The notes under the pieces are model-generated. The model saw nothing but the letters and a program-made list of their open reading frames with translations, made no database searches and had not been told where the DNA came from. This document shows positions 7,395 to 15,357 of a stretch of 44,003 nucleotides of DNA, piece by piece (within the stretch, counting starts at the first letter, position 1; each line of letters begins with the position of its first letter). The translations under genes were made by a program, and so were the position numbers. This DNA comes from Chlorogloea sp. CCALA 695 (lineage in GTDB: Bacteria > Cyanobacteriota > Cyanobacteriia > Cyanobacteriales > Chroococcidiopsidaceae), in contig NZ_PVWN01000037.1 of assembly GCF_003003885.1 (NCBI RefSeq), positions 1 to 44,003 on the forward strand, written 5' to 3'.

Positions 7395-8567
7395 TTAGTA
7401 CGCTAGAAAAATACAGTTATCTTTCGACCAACTTAAAATTGCTAACTGACCTTCTTGCAAGTCATTGATTCGCCAATCTTCAGTACGAACTTTGTAAAGT
7501 AACTCTTGCCCAGTGGCTTCGAGCATCAAGGAAACTCGCGTTACATACCCGGTCATTTCTACGGCTGTAATCCTCGCCGATATTTCGTTTGCACTCAGTG
7601 ATGACTTAGCCGGAATCTGAGCATAAGGAGCTATAAACATTAAATCGGGTCTAATTGAACACGCGGCTTCTGTTCCCACTGCTACAGCGTGTCCTCGGCA
7701 AAATATCGAGCCAACACCTGCTACTTCTAGTTGAATTAAATCCAAGCTGCTATCACTAATACTTTTTACTACTTTGCCTGTAAAAATGTTGTTGTCTCCC
7801 ATAAATTTGGCGACAAACTGGGAAGCTGGAGTATCAAACAGTTCTTCCGGCGTTGCAACTTGATCTATGCGTCCGTGACTCATCACTACAATTTGGTCAG
7901 AAAGCGAAAATGCTTCCTCTACATGGTGCGTAACTTGTATAAACGTCATGCCAAATTGCTTTTGAATTTTGCGTAACTCTGTACGCATCCGTACTCGCAA
8001 GTTTTCATCTAAAGCGCTCAAAGGCTCATCCAGCATCAAAACTTGAGGACGGGTAACTAAAGCTCTAGCTAAAGCGATTCGTTGCTGTTGTCCGCCACTT
8101 AGCATTGTAGGCTTTCGCTGGGCGACATGACTTAAACCCACGAGTTCTAGCATCTCTCCAACTCTAGTTTGCAAGTCGCTTTCTTTCAATTTCCGCATCT
8201 TCAACCCAAATTCCACATTTTCCCAAATTGTCTTATGAGGAAACAAAGCATAACTTTGAAACATCATCGCGGTGTTGCGTTTGGCGGCGGGAATATCATT
8301 AACCCGACGATTTCCAATCAAAACATCTCCGCTTGTAATATTTTCGTGTCCTGCAACCATTCGCAGGGCTGTAGTTTTCCCGCAGCCACTTGGCCCCAAC
8401 AAACAGCAATAAGTTCCGGCAGCAATATCTAAGGTAAGATTTTCTACGGCGGTAACTGCACCATATTTTTTTGTTACCGAGCGCAAAGCAACTCCGGCGG
8501 CAGCTTCTGCCAATACTTGTTGAATTGTAGAATTATTGAGATATCTAGGCTTAAGTTCTGTCGTCAC
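7395..8567 (-). CDS. ABC transporter ATP-binding protein, PotA-type
   Basis: 390 residues. Walker A is GPSGCGKTT, the Q-loop region FQSYALFPH, the signature LSGGQQQRIALARAL, Walker B VLMLDEPLSALD, and the H-loop VTHHVEEAF. A C-terminal TOBE regulatory domain follows from about residue 300. This is the CysA/PotA subfamily. The start is GTG 8567, chosen because AAGGAG stands 8 bp before it; a nearby ATG is out of frame. First gene of a minus-strand operon ending at 2687. It is divergent from the GntR regulator, whose operator overlaps its probable -10 (8623-8628). Confidence 0.9.
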   Translation of the reverse strand: MTTELKPRYLNNSTIQQVLAEAAAGVALRSVTKKYGAVTAVENLTLDIAAGTYCCLLGPSGCGKTTALRMVAGHENITSGDVLIGNRRVNDIPAAKRNTAMMFQSYALFPHKTIWENVEFGLKMRKLKESDLQTRVGEMLELVGLSHVAQRKPTMLSGGQQQRIALARALVTRPQVLMLDEPLSALDENLRVRMRTELRKIQKQFGMTFIQVTHHVEEAFSLSDQIVVMSHGRIDQVATPEELFDTPASQFVAKFMGDNNIFTGKVVKSISDSSLDLIQLEVAGVGSIFCRGHAVAVGTEAACSIRPDLMFIAPYAQIPAKSSLSANEISARITAVEMTGYVTRVSLMLEATGQELLYKVRTEDWRINDLQEGQLAILSWSKDNCIFLAY

Positions 8568-8621
8568 GAGTCATGCTCCTTGCAGATTATGCTGGTTGCA
8601 GTGCTTGAAAAAGCTGTTATA

Positions 8622-8634
8622 TACTGTATACAAA
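8622..8634. promoter_or_regulatory. Putative GntR operator in divergent promoter region
   Basis: ATACTGTATACAA contains the palindrome TGTATACA (8625-8632), matching the motif at 2095 and the inverted copy at 18245. It lies between the PotA-type gene and gntR, so autoregulation plus operon control is likely. It overlaps TACAGT (minus strand, 8628-8623), a TAN3T-type -10 for the minus-strand operon. Confidence 0.6.
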
Positions 8635-8652
8635 TATTGTTTAAGAATAAAT

Positions 8653-8666
8653 GTATAGACAAGTAC
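8653..8666 (-). promoter_or_regulatory. Candidate NtcA box for the ABC importer operon
   Basis: GTA-N8-TAC occurs at 8653-8666. Read on the minus strand, a TAN3T -10 (TACAGT, 8628-8623) lies 24 nt downstream, slightly more than the usual 22-23. This would be nitrogen-limitation activation with the GntR site on top of the -10. The box also sits about 30 bp upstream of the TTG start of gntR. The motif is short, so chance is possible. Confidence 0.4.
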
Positions 8667-8695
8667 ATTTACAGAAATTAGTAAGGAGGAAGATA

Positions 8696-9400
8696 TTGTC
8701 ACTATCGCCGCGAAGTCTTAAACGCAATCAATCACTGCAAGAGCAAGCTTATCAAGCTCTAAAAACAGCAATTCTTTCAGGAGAACTAGCGCCGGGACAG
8801 CGATTAGTAGAAGTTCAACTAGCAAAACAGCTACAAGTTAGCCGAACGCCAATTCGGGAAGCAATGCAGTTACTTCAACATGAGAATTTAATTGCTAATG
8901 ATGTCAACGATACCTTGTGCGTGGCAACTATTTCTGTAACCGATGCGGCACAGTTATACGATTGCCGCATTGCCCTGGAGCAGCTATCAGTAGCGGAAGC
9001 TTGTCGAAATGCCACAAAAGCGCAACTAAAAGAACTCGAAAAGATGGTAGAGGAGGCAGAAAAGCTAGTAATGAGCAAACCATCGCCATTAACCAGTTTT
9101 CGCTTGCTCGACTTGGATTATCGCTTTCATCGATTACTAGCGAAAAGTTCGGGAAACTCTTGGCTAGTATCGTTATTAGATCGAGTATTTGATAAAATGC
9201 AACTACTGAGGATTCAAACCACAAAAAATAATCCGGAAGTGTTAGAGATTCGTACCGAACATCGACAGATTTATGAACCAGTGCGCGAGCGCAATTCTCA
9301 AGCCGCAGCTAAAGCTGTTAGAGAGCATTTAATCGCTAGTAAAGAACGCGTAATCAAAGAAGTAGAGCAATTACAGCAAGACACCAAAGCCGCCCAATAA
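8696..9400 (+). CDS. GntR-family transcriptional regulator (FadR/FCD subfamily)
   Basis: I chose TTG 8696 because AAGGAGG (8683-8689) stands 6 bp before it; an upstream in-frame ATG at 8651 has no ribosome site and lies inside the NtcA-like box. This gives 234 residues. The N-terminal winged helix has SLQEQAYQALKTAILSGELA and VSRTPIREAMQLLQ. The C-terminal FCD ligand domain has metal-type Asp/His positions (LDLDYRFHRLLAKSSGN and EHRQIYEPVRERN). It probably represses the ureide genes and is released by a pathway intermediate. The likely operator is the AATACTGTATACA motif present beside this gene and at other cluster promoters. The effector is unknown. Confidence 0.9.
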   Translation: MSLSPRSLKRNQSLQEQAYQALKTAILSGELAPGQRLVEVQLAKQLQVSRTPIREAMQLLQHENLIANDVNDTLCVATISVTDAAQLYDCRIALEQLSVAEACRNATKAQLKELEKMVEEAEKLVMSKPSPLTSFRLLDLDYRFHRLLAKSSGNSWLVSLLDRVFDKMQLLRIQTTKNNPEVLEIRTEHRQIYEPVRERNSQAAAKAVREHLIASKERVIKEVEQLQQDTKAAQ

Positions 9401-9412
9401 GGATTTTTACCC

Positions 9413-9829
9413 ATGACTCAAAATTCCGTCAATTCCAAGTTCGTATTTATCTGCGGTTCAGCCTTGCGAGGACAACCAGACCACAAAAACTTACAATCAG
9501 CAAAATTTGTCAAAACTGCGGCAACTTGTCCTAGTTACCGCTTACACGCGGCGGGAGATGGTTGGCATCCAGCTATATATGAAGTCGATAACCAAGGGAT
9601 TTCTATTCCTGGGGAAGTGTACGAACTCACAACCGAACAATACGAGTATTTACTAGCTACCGAACCGCCAAATATGTACCCCTCCGATGTAATTTTGAAC
9701 GATGGTGAAGCAATTACTGCCATGCTCTACCCACAAGGATTAGTAGAACAATATAACTGGCTAGATATTTCCGATTACGGCGGTTGGGCAGCTTACAAGC
9801 AATCTACAGGTGTTGGCAGCAAAGTTTAA
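9413..9829 (+). CDS. Stand-alone allophanate hydrolase C-terminal-domain-like protein (gamma-glutamylcyclotransferase fold)
   Basis: 138 residues with FVFICGSALRGQPDHKNL, ATCPSYRLHAAGDGWHPAIY, GISIPGEVYELTTEQYEYLL and DISDYGGWAAYK. This matches the C-terminal domain of allophanate hydrolase (AtzF/DUR1,2) and its free-standing relatives, which share the AIG2-like cyclotransferase fold. In allophanate hydrolase this domain is reported to decarboxylate N-carboxycarbamate. No amidase-signature N-terminal domain exists here or elsewhere in the window. It follows gntR by 12 bp, so the two are probably cotranscribed, and it converges on the racemase with a 4-bp stop overlap. The free-standing activity is unknown; an N-carboxy-ureide decarboxylase is my hypothesis. 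See the paralogue-like protein at 30938-31339. Confidence 0.8.
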   Translation: MTQNSVNSKFVFICGSALRGQPDHKNLQSAKFVKTAATCPSYRLHAAGDGWHPAIYEVDNQGISIPGEVYELTTEQYEYLLATEPPNMYPSDVILNDGEAITAMLYPQGLVEQYNWLDISDYGGWAAYKQSTGVGSKV

Positions 9830-10557
9830 AAAACCGTAAACCCTTGCAATGTCCCCGTATAGGGCTTAGGAATTGGAAAAGCTAAAGAACCAACTTTACT
9901 TGTTTCTAGCCCTAAACTAACTAAAACCTCCACAAATTTAACTGCTGCTCCAACTCCATCAATTACAGGTGCGCCAATCTCTTGACTAATCTCTTTTGCT
10001 AAGTCCGCCATCCCACTACAGCCTAGGACGATCGCTTCTGCCCCATCTTCAACCAAAGCTTGGCGGCATTCGTCGGTAATAATTTTTCTAGCGTTACCAT
10101 CTATCTCTAGCTCTAAAACGGCTAAATCCGTACTGCGGATATTGCGGCAAAATTTAGTCATGCCATAGTTTTCTACTAAGTGTTGGGCAATAATTCGGGT
10201 TCGACTTAAAGTAGTGACAATTGAAAAGCCTGTAGAAATTAAACTAGCTGTGTGCATAGCAGCTTCAGCAATGCCAATAACAGGACTTCGCGTCAATTCA
10301 CGGGCCGCTAGTAAACCCGGATCGCCAAAGCAAGCAATAACGTAACCATCTACACTTTCTGCTTCTCCTTTGCGGATTTCTTCTAGCAATCCCACTACAG
10401 CCAACGCCTCATCGTAATGTCCCTCAATAGAAACTGGCCCCATTGACGGATTGCAAGCAATAATTTCTGTACTGCAACTTGCCACCGCTTGAGCCGCTAT
10501 GCCAATCTTCTCAGTCATGCTGGCAGTAGTGTTAGGGTTGATGACTTTGATTTTCAT
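9826..10557 (-). CDS. hpxA: Allantoin racemase (Asp/Glu/hydantoin racemase family)
   Basis: 243 residues of the cofactor-independent Asp/Glu/hydantoin racemase family. The N terminus is VINPNTTASMT. The two catalytic cysteines sit in VIACFGDPG (about residue 80) and VLGCSGMADL (about 185). GPVSIEGHYDEA, with GIAEAAMH between the cysteines, resembles allantoin racemase HpxA of Klebsiella rather than aspartate racemase. It interconverts allantoin enantiomers so that the stereospecific allantoinase (18835-19740) can use all of the product, including spontaneously racemised allantoin. It lies 9 bp downstream of the second porin gene on the same strand, so they probably form one unit. A hydantoin racemase role is the main alternative. 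Confidence 0.85.
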   Translation of the reverse strand: MKIKVINPNTTASMTEKIGIAAQAVASCSTEIIACNPSMGPVSIEGHYDEALAVVGLLEEIRKGEAESVDGYVIACFGDPGLLAARELTRSPVIGIAEAAMHTASLISTGFSIVTTLSRTRIIAQHLVENYGMTKFCRNIRSTDLAVLELEIDGNARKIITDECRQALVEDGAEAIVLGCSGMADLAKEISQEIGAPVIDGVGAAVKFVEVLVSLGLETSKVGSLAFPIPKPYTGTLQGFTVF

Positions 10558-10566
10558 CTAGGATTT

Positions 10567-12297
10567 TTAAAAACTAAATTGAGCGCGTAGATTACCTACA
10601 TAGATATTTGGGTTGTCGCCGAAATTATTAGGGTTGCCGATCCAATAGAAAGCTGGAACTAGAGCAATATTTTGGCTTAGGGGATAGAAGTAAGTGGCTT
10701 CAAATTCATACTGTGTTCCGCCATCACCGCCACCGGATACCAGAAAGTTTCGCCCATCTATTACAGAAAAAGGAATGAGATAAGAGAGGGTAAATAGCGC
10801 CCCTTCTTTGCCCAAGTCAGGAAATGCTGCCCCTAATTGAACTGATTGAGCATTTACTTCGCCATCTGGTCTACCTACAGTTAGGGGTTTTATATTTGTA
10901 CTACCGTAAGCATAGCGGCCAAATAGACCAAAGCCGTCAGCAACTAACCAATCGAAGTTGAACGCATAAGTATCACCTATAGCATTATCAATAGCACCAT
11001 CAAAACCATCATCGGCAAATCCATAAATAGGTTCGCCAATTGCGCCACCAATTTGCCCGGCGATCGCTCTAACATGAGAGCGGTTGTACAAAAATCGCAA
11101 ATTTACACTTTTAACTGGAGCAACCGTTAACTCTGCGGTCAGTGTATTAGTGGGACTAAATAGGCCTTGACGGGGATTGCTAGAGGAGTTGAATAAGTTG
11201 CTGCTGAGAAATTCGGTGTTTTCGCCTAAGTAAGCCACATTCAAGCGCAGGCGATCGCTGATTTGCCATAATACGGCTGCACCAGAACCTCTATCTACAG
11301 CGTTTAGTAAGGTGCTACCACTAGAATTGAAGCTGCCTGCACCTGCCGAAAAGAAGGTAAAACGGTTGTTGTCAAAGTAGCGATACCAGTTGACTCTCGA
11401 TCCCACCACTACCCGCAAGCGATCGCCAAGGGGAAAGTTATAAAACAATTCTCGCAGCACGACGTTACCCGGCGCTCCTGTCACACCAGTTTGGTCGGTA
11501 AAAGGTACGCCAAGGGTGTTAAATAAGCCCGCCGAAACAAATTCATTAGCTGGAGAGTTGCCGTTTCCTGTGACTAATTGCGTAACTAAGCTATCTTTGC
11601 CAGTAAATGAAGTCGTAAAGTTGAGAAAAACATAGTTGCTTAAAGTAATATTCGGGTCTTCTGTAATTTGCCGAACAGTGGTACTGGTTCTAGGTTGCGT
11701 CCTAAAAGCTGTTTCCCCCTCAGCTAAAATATCTCCGCCAGCAAAAGCCCCGGTAACGTTAACATATACGTTACCAGTCAATTTTGTTGTGGTAGAAAAT
11801 TGATTAGCTTCTAGTTCGGCTGTTTGCGCTTCTAAAGCGTCAGTGCGTCCGCGCACTGATACAAGTTCGGCAGCAAATTCCGCTTGCAGACGTTGGAGAG
11901 TAATTAAGTCATTTTTAGTGACTAAGCTTGTAGTTGCCGTTGCAATCAATTCATTAACTCTATCCAAACAAGTATTTAACCCTGCCGCAAACTCGTATCT
12001 AGTTAAAGCGCGGTTTCCCCTGTAGCTACTATCGGGATACCCAGCAATGCAACCATACCTTTCGACTAATGACTGCAAGGCTTGAAATGCCCAATCTGTA
12101 GGCTGTACATCTGATAATTGAGATACAGACGTAACTTGTGATACTTCTTCTGTCTGCTGTAAATTTACGTCATCTTCCGAAGTTGGTTTGAGTTGTTGGG
12201 CAACAACAGGCGATCGCGCGGACATTCCCAAACCTACCATTAATAAATATATTAAAACTCTTGTTGGAGTAACCAGTTTAAACAGTTGATTATTCAT
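10567..12297 (-). CDS. SLH-domain OprB-family outer-membrane porin (2 of 3)
   Basis: Start ATG 12297 follows GGGGA at good spacing; a TTG six codons upstream is less likely. About 576 residues: a signal peptide ending around VVAQQ, the SLH domain (SQLSDVQPTDWAFQALQSLV, RYGCIAGYPDSSYRGNRALT), a coiled coil, and a beta-barrel ending in LRAQFSF. Its barrel resembles porin 3 (31465-33234) more than porin 1, sharing VGSRVNWYRYFDNN-like and FLVSGGGDGGTQYEFEA-like stretches. An ISAzo13-like element is inserted 35 bp upstream of the start codon, so its native promoter has been displaced and expression may now come from the IS or be reduced. Confidence 0.9.
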   Translation of the reverse strand: MNNQLFKLVTPTRVLIYLLMVGLGMSARSPVVAQQLKPTSEDDVNLQQTEEVSQVTSVSQLSDVQPTDWAFQALQSLVERYGCIAGYPDSSYRGNRALTRYEFAAGLNTCLDRVNELIATATTSLVTKNDLITLQRLQAEFAAELVSVRGRTDALEAQTAELEANQFSTTTKLTGNVYVNVTGAFAGGDILAEGETAFRTQPRTSTTVRQITEDPNITLSNYVFLNFTTSFTGKDSLVTQLVTGNGNSPANEFVSAGLFNTLGVPFTDQTGVTGAPGNVVLRELFYNFPLGDRLRVVVGSRVNWYRYFDNNRFTFFSAGAGSFNSSGSTLLNAVDRGSGAAVLWQISDRLRLNVAYLGENTEFLSSNLFNSSSNPRQGLFSPTNTLTAELTVAPVKSVNLRFLYNRSHVRAIAGQIGGAIGEPIYGFADDGFDGAIDNAIGDTYAFNFDWLVADGFGLFGRYAYGSTNIKPLTVGRPDGEVNAQSVQLGAAFPDLGKEGALFTLSYLIPFSVIDGRNFLVSGGGDGGTQYEFEATYFYPLSQNIALVPAFYWIGNPNNFGDNPNIYVGNLRAQFSF

Positions 12298-12331
12298 TGA
12301 TATTCCCCACACCAAAAATTATTTCAATTAA

Positions 12332-13650
12332 GTGTATTACAAGAAATAAATGATTCAAAAACTTAAGTAGGCTTACCGAATATTTCTACAAACCACTTTT
12401 TCAGATTTGGTAGACGTTGGAGTTGTCTTTCAATTGCTGCCATGGCTAAGTCATTAAGTTTAACCCCCTTGTGATATGTCTTCTCAACTAAGATAACAAC
12501 AGGATTTTTCCCTTTGAAGCTTAAACTTGAAGCCAACCGTAAGACTGCATCAACAGTATCAAGCAAGCTACCACTCCAATGTTGTTCTAGCCATCCAAAA
12601 GCACGCTCAACCGGATTGTATTTACTGTGATACGGGGGATAATAAGCCAGTTGAATCGTCAGTTGAAATTTGTTGGCAAATTCGACTATGCGAAACATAA
12701 ACTGAGTACGTCTAGAGTGGTTTTCAGGTCCATTATCTTGATTAATGACCAATCTGCGGATGTGAGTGAAGCGGTTTTTAACACTCAACCACCAGTCTTC
12801 TAATAAATCAACAATACAATCAGCGGTCAATCTGGACTTGACAAAGAATAAAGATAGCTCATTTAATTCGGGAAGAAAGATACCGTAAGGGGTGAGGGAA
12901 GCGGCTGAAGGAAAATCATGGTCTAAGGCAACAGTGTTGACACGGGTTTTACCCCCTCGGTCGAATTCACCAACCTTAACTGCCACCTTGGCATCGATGG
13001 AAATTCTTAGCGTCGTTGGGTTATCATCTGCTTCCTCATTAATGCGATTAACTGACTCAAATATAGCTTTTGTTTCTGGAATCTGTTTGAGTGGTTTGGT
13101 TTTGGCAACACGTTTTAAACCATAACCTAACAAGTTCAATCGTTGTCGAATAGTCTCGGTTGTTGGCAGTTGTTCATCCCTGTATCCTTTGACTTCAATC
13201 AGTTGCCTGCGTACTTCTGCTGACGAAAGACGAGTATATAATCGGGTGCTTTTGAAGGTAGGGTCTGTTTGACTTTGTGGGTCTACTATTGACCGTATGT
13301 CCTCTACTAAGTTTGGAAGTTGATGTTCAATCGGCTTGCGTCCTCTTAGTTTAAAGCTGTCAGCAATCGACATTTCATGCTCTAACTCCTGCATCCCCTT
13401 GCGGATTGTGCGTCTATTCCATCCCAATTCCCCTTCCGCAATTATTTGCCCTCCAAAACCTAAACTTTTAACGACTTCTGCCATAAATTGCCGTCGGTCG
13501 CTTCCCTTTAACCTTTTGGCTGTTTTGATATACAAAGACTTAAGACTGTCGGTCAGTTGGATTAGGGATTCTGGAGGCATAGTATAGACTGCACGCTGAT
13601 TGTTTCCTCAGTATCTCAGCTTTCAGGATCATTTATTTCTTGGAATACTC
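12332..13650 (-). mobile_element. ISAzo13-like insertion sequence with terminal inverted repeats
   Basis: The element is 1,319 bp. Its ends are imperfect inverted repeats of about 25 bp: left 12332-12356, and right 13626-13650 when reverse-complemented, matching at 22 of 25 positions (shared core AAGAAATAAATGAT). TAA flanks it on both sides (12329-12331 and 13651-13653), a possible 3-bp target duplication. It carries one intact transposase. It separates the porin gene from the Spy-like gene. Confidence 0.8.
12363..13580 (-). CDS. ISAzo13-family transposase
   Basis: 405 residues with an N-terminal helix-turn-helix part (GWNRRTIRKGMQELEHE) and a DDE-type integrase-fold core. Acidic candidates lie in RISIDAKVAVKVGEF, INQDNGPEN and SKYNPVERAFGWLEQHW. 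This arrangement matches the ISAzo13-like, Rhodopirellula-type transposases common in cyanobacteria. The reading frame is intact and both IS ends are recognisable, so the element may still be mobile. Confidence 0.85.
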   Translation of the reverse strand: MPPESLIQLTDSLKSLYIKTAKRLKGSDRRQFMAEVVKSLGFGGQIIAEGELGWNRRTIRKGMQELEHEMSIADSFKLRGRKPIEHQLPNLVEDIRSIVDPQSQTDPTFKSTRLYTRLSSAEVRRQLIEVKGYRDEQLPTTETIRQRLNLLGYGLKRVAKTKPLKQIPETKAIFESVNRINEEADDNPTTLRISIDAKVAVKVGEFDRGGKTRVNTVALDHDFPSAASLTPYGIFLPELNELSLFFVKSRLTADCIVDLLEDWWLSVKNRFTHIRRLVINQDNGPENHSRRTQFMFRIVEFANKFQLTIQLAYYPPYHSKYNPVERAFGWLEQHWSGSLLDTVDAVLRLASSLSFKGKNPVVILVEKTYHKGVKLNDLAMAAIERQLQRLPNLKKWFVEIFGKPT

Positions 13651-14045
13651 TAATGTGATTGCGCTTTTAATGAGCCATCACAGACAAAGTGACTATGGCG
13701 TTGCCCTTTATTGAGAAACATTAACTGCTTTCTTTTCTCTGGAGTCATGGAAGTAAAAATATCTTTTTTGGGCAAAGACTTAAAGCTTGCTACCGATTCA
13801 GATTTTTGTTTGGGCGTAAGTGATAAAGTTTTCAACGCTTTACGGGCGCTTACTTTGCTGTTAATAATCGCAAATTGAAATTTTTCGCGTTGCTCTGGGG
13901 TCAAAATTGTCTCAAGCTGAGTTTTTAGTTGCTCAATAATTTCTCCTGGGTTGGTGGTTTCAACGGCAGCAATTCCCAGTAACGTTGTGACATTAAATGG
14001 CTGTGCCTGAACTCCATCAGCTATTGCTAGATTTAGCAAAACCAT
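13650..14045 (-). CDS. Small exported protein, possibly Spy/CpxP-like (LTxxQ)
   Basis: About 131 residues from ATG 14045. The hydrophobic stretch at the N terminus (MVLLNLAIADGVQAQ) looks like the end of a signal peptide whose first part may lie upstream in frame without an ATG. Two LTPEQ/LTPKQ-type motifs and a third MTPEKRKQL suggest the Spy/LTxxQ family of periplasmic chaperone-like proteins. The IS right end falls exactly in the stop codon: the pre-insertion sequence reads CAT TAA and now reads CAT TAG, so the protein is unchanged. Function uncertain. Confidence 0.5.
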   Translation of the reverse strand: MVLLNLAIADGVQAQPFNVTTLLGIAAVETTNPGEIIEQLKTQLETILTPEQREKFQFAIINSKVSARKALKTLSLTPKQKSESVASFKSLPKKDIFTSMTPEKRKQLMFLNKGQRHSHFVCDGSLKAQSH

Positions 14046-14065
14046 TGTGCTAAAGAAAATTGATA

Positions 14066-14552
14066 TTAAGTTTTGTCTTCCGAAGCTTTTATCGCAATTT
14101 CATCAAATTGGACTAAATTTTTTTTGCTCCTAAGCGGCGGAACTATCCCCTCTGGTGCTTGAATTTCGTCAGTGGTCAGCGCTAGGGTACAAGTGGGTGT
14201 AATTGCCTCCATTGCCTCTTTATCGGTTTTGGTTAATTCTGTAGTTGGCTGGGCTAAAAATGTTTTGTAACTATCAGGATTCTGCCATTGAGTTAAAGTT
14301 AATACTCTCAATCCATCTTCACTTTTGAGTACGAAAAACTACTAAACCCCGGAGCTTTTTTAAAGCTGATTTGCTAAATTTACTCGCGTCAGAAACTATA
14401 TCTTCCTGGGTTATTGAAGTTGCTTCATAAATGTTCGCAACACTTATTGCTGTGCCTGACGGATCGAAAAAGATAGATTTATTACCTTTATCCACTGTTG
14501 CATTGTTAGGGCATCTAAGCAAAACACTTAGGCATAAAAAAATGCAGAACAA
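14066..14552 (-). pseudogene. Frameshifted antibiotic-biosynthesis-monooxygenase (ABM)-like exported protein
   Basis: Two adjacent frames give one plausible protein. The first (14552-14319) has a hydrophobic N terminus with a Cys, then ISVANIYEATSITQEDIV and LKKLRGLVVFRTQK. The second (open before 14311) continues SEDGLRVLTLTQWQNPDSYK. Joined, they resemble an ABM ferredoxin-like domain (first strand, helix, hallmark QW). A 1-nt shift near 14325-14335 breaks it. The gene is directly upstream of the Spy-like gene on the same strand. The break may be real or a sequencing error at an oligo-T/A run. Confidence 0.5.
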
Positions 14553-15076
14553 AAATTAATGCACTGAATCTGTGTGATATTTTCAAGATATATCCATTAG
14601 TCTGCTTTTTGTATACTCATTTTTAGCTTTTACATAGTTTTCAGCAAACATTAAATTCTCACTTGCAACTTTTGCTACAAGTAGTATTTGCTAGTTACTT
14701 TTCCAATTAAACCAGTAGTAAAAAATAGATTTTGTATTCTGTACTACTATTTTGATTAATGATTTTGAGCTAATTTATTAAGTAGCAAACTAATTAAAGA
14801 AGTTTGTTTAAAGTTATAATAATAACTTCTACGAATCTGCTGAATTATAATTGCTTAAGGTAACTTTTGCCAAATTACAGACAAAAAATAAAGGAGAACT
14901 ACTAAGTAAAGAAAAATCTTTGTAATACCCCTGAAAATATTTAGTTTTTGCTCTTTCAACTGAAAAAATCAGTTGAAATATTAGATACTGAACACAGTAT
15001 ACAGCAAAGAACACCTAAAAATGTACTAACTTGTCAATAGCAAGATGGTAAAAACAGCTATTTTAGCCGTGTATGT
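14553..15076. other. AT-rich intergenic region with GntR-like half sites
   Basis: No convincing gene. A short minus-strand open frame near 14829-15014 has no ribosome site. TTTTGTATACTCAT (14607-14620) and CAGTATACAG (14995-15004) resemble the operator motif found elsewhere in the cluster but are less exact. Confidence 0.4.
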
Positions 15077-15322
15077 TTAATTCATCAACCTCAAAAGCTT
15101 TTGCAACGCTAAAGAAACCTCGCTCTTGCCTGGATTATTTAGTTCCCAACACCTTTCTAGATAGTCTGTTCGCTGCTCGTAGAAGTGTTCCCACATTAAA
15201 GCGTTTACAAAAATTCGCCAAACCGCCGTTAAGGGAAGTAATTGCAAACCTTGGCGCTTTGGCACAGAGATGGTATCGGGAACTAGCTCTAGCTCTTTAT
15301 ATCGTTGCCATTGAACGTTCAT
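15077..15322 (-). CDS. Small protein of unknown function under glutamine riboswitch control
   Basis: An 81-residue soluble protein, MNVQWQRYKELELVPDTISV at the N terminus, with WRIFVNALMWEHFYEQRTDY in the middle and a leucine-rich C terminus. ATG 15322 is preceded by a very strong purine run (AGGAGGGAGG), and a glutamine riboswitch lies about 40 bp upstream, which fixes strand and start; the overlapping plus-strand frame is a shadow. It is not similar to the other riboswitch-controlled protein here nor to IF7/IF17 by eye. Likely made when glutamine is plentiful. Function unknown. Confidence 0.75.
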   Translation of the reverse strand: MNVQWQRYKELELVPDTISVPKRQGLQLLPLTAVWRIFVNALMWEHFYEQRTDYLERCWELNNPGKSEVSLALQKLLRLMN

Positions 15323-15357
15323 AACGTCCTCCCTCCTAAATCAAATAGTTGTGGATT

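Noticed and set aside
15073-15324. Plus-strand frame opposite the 81-residue protein
   Set aside because: The riboswitch and strong ribosome site lie on the minus strand, so this frame is the shadow.
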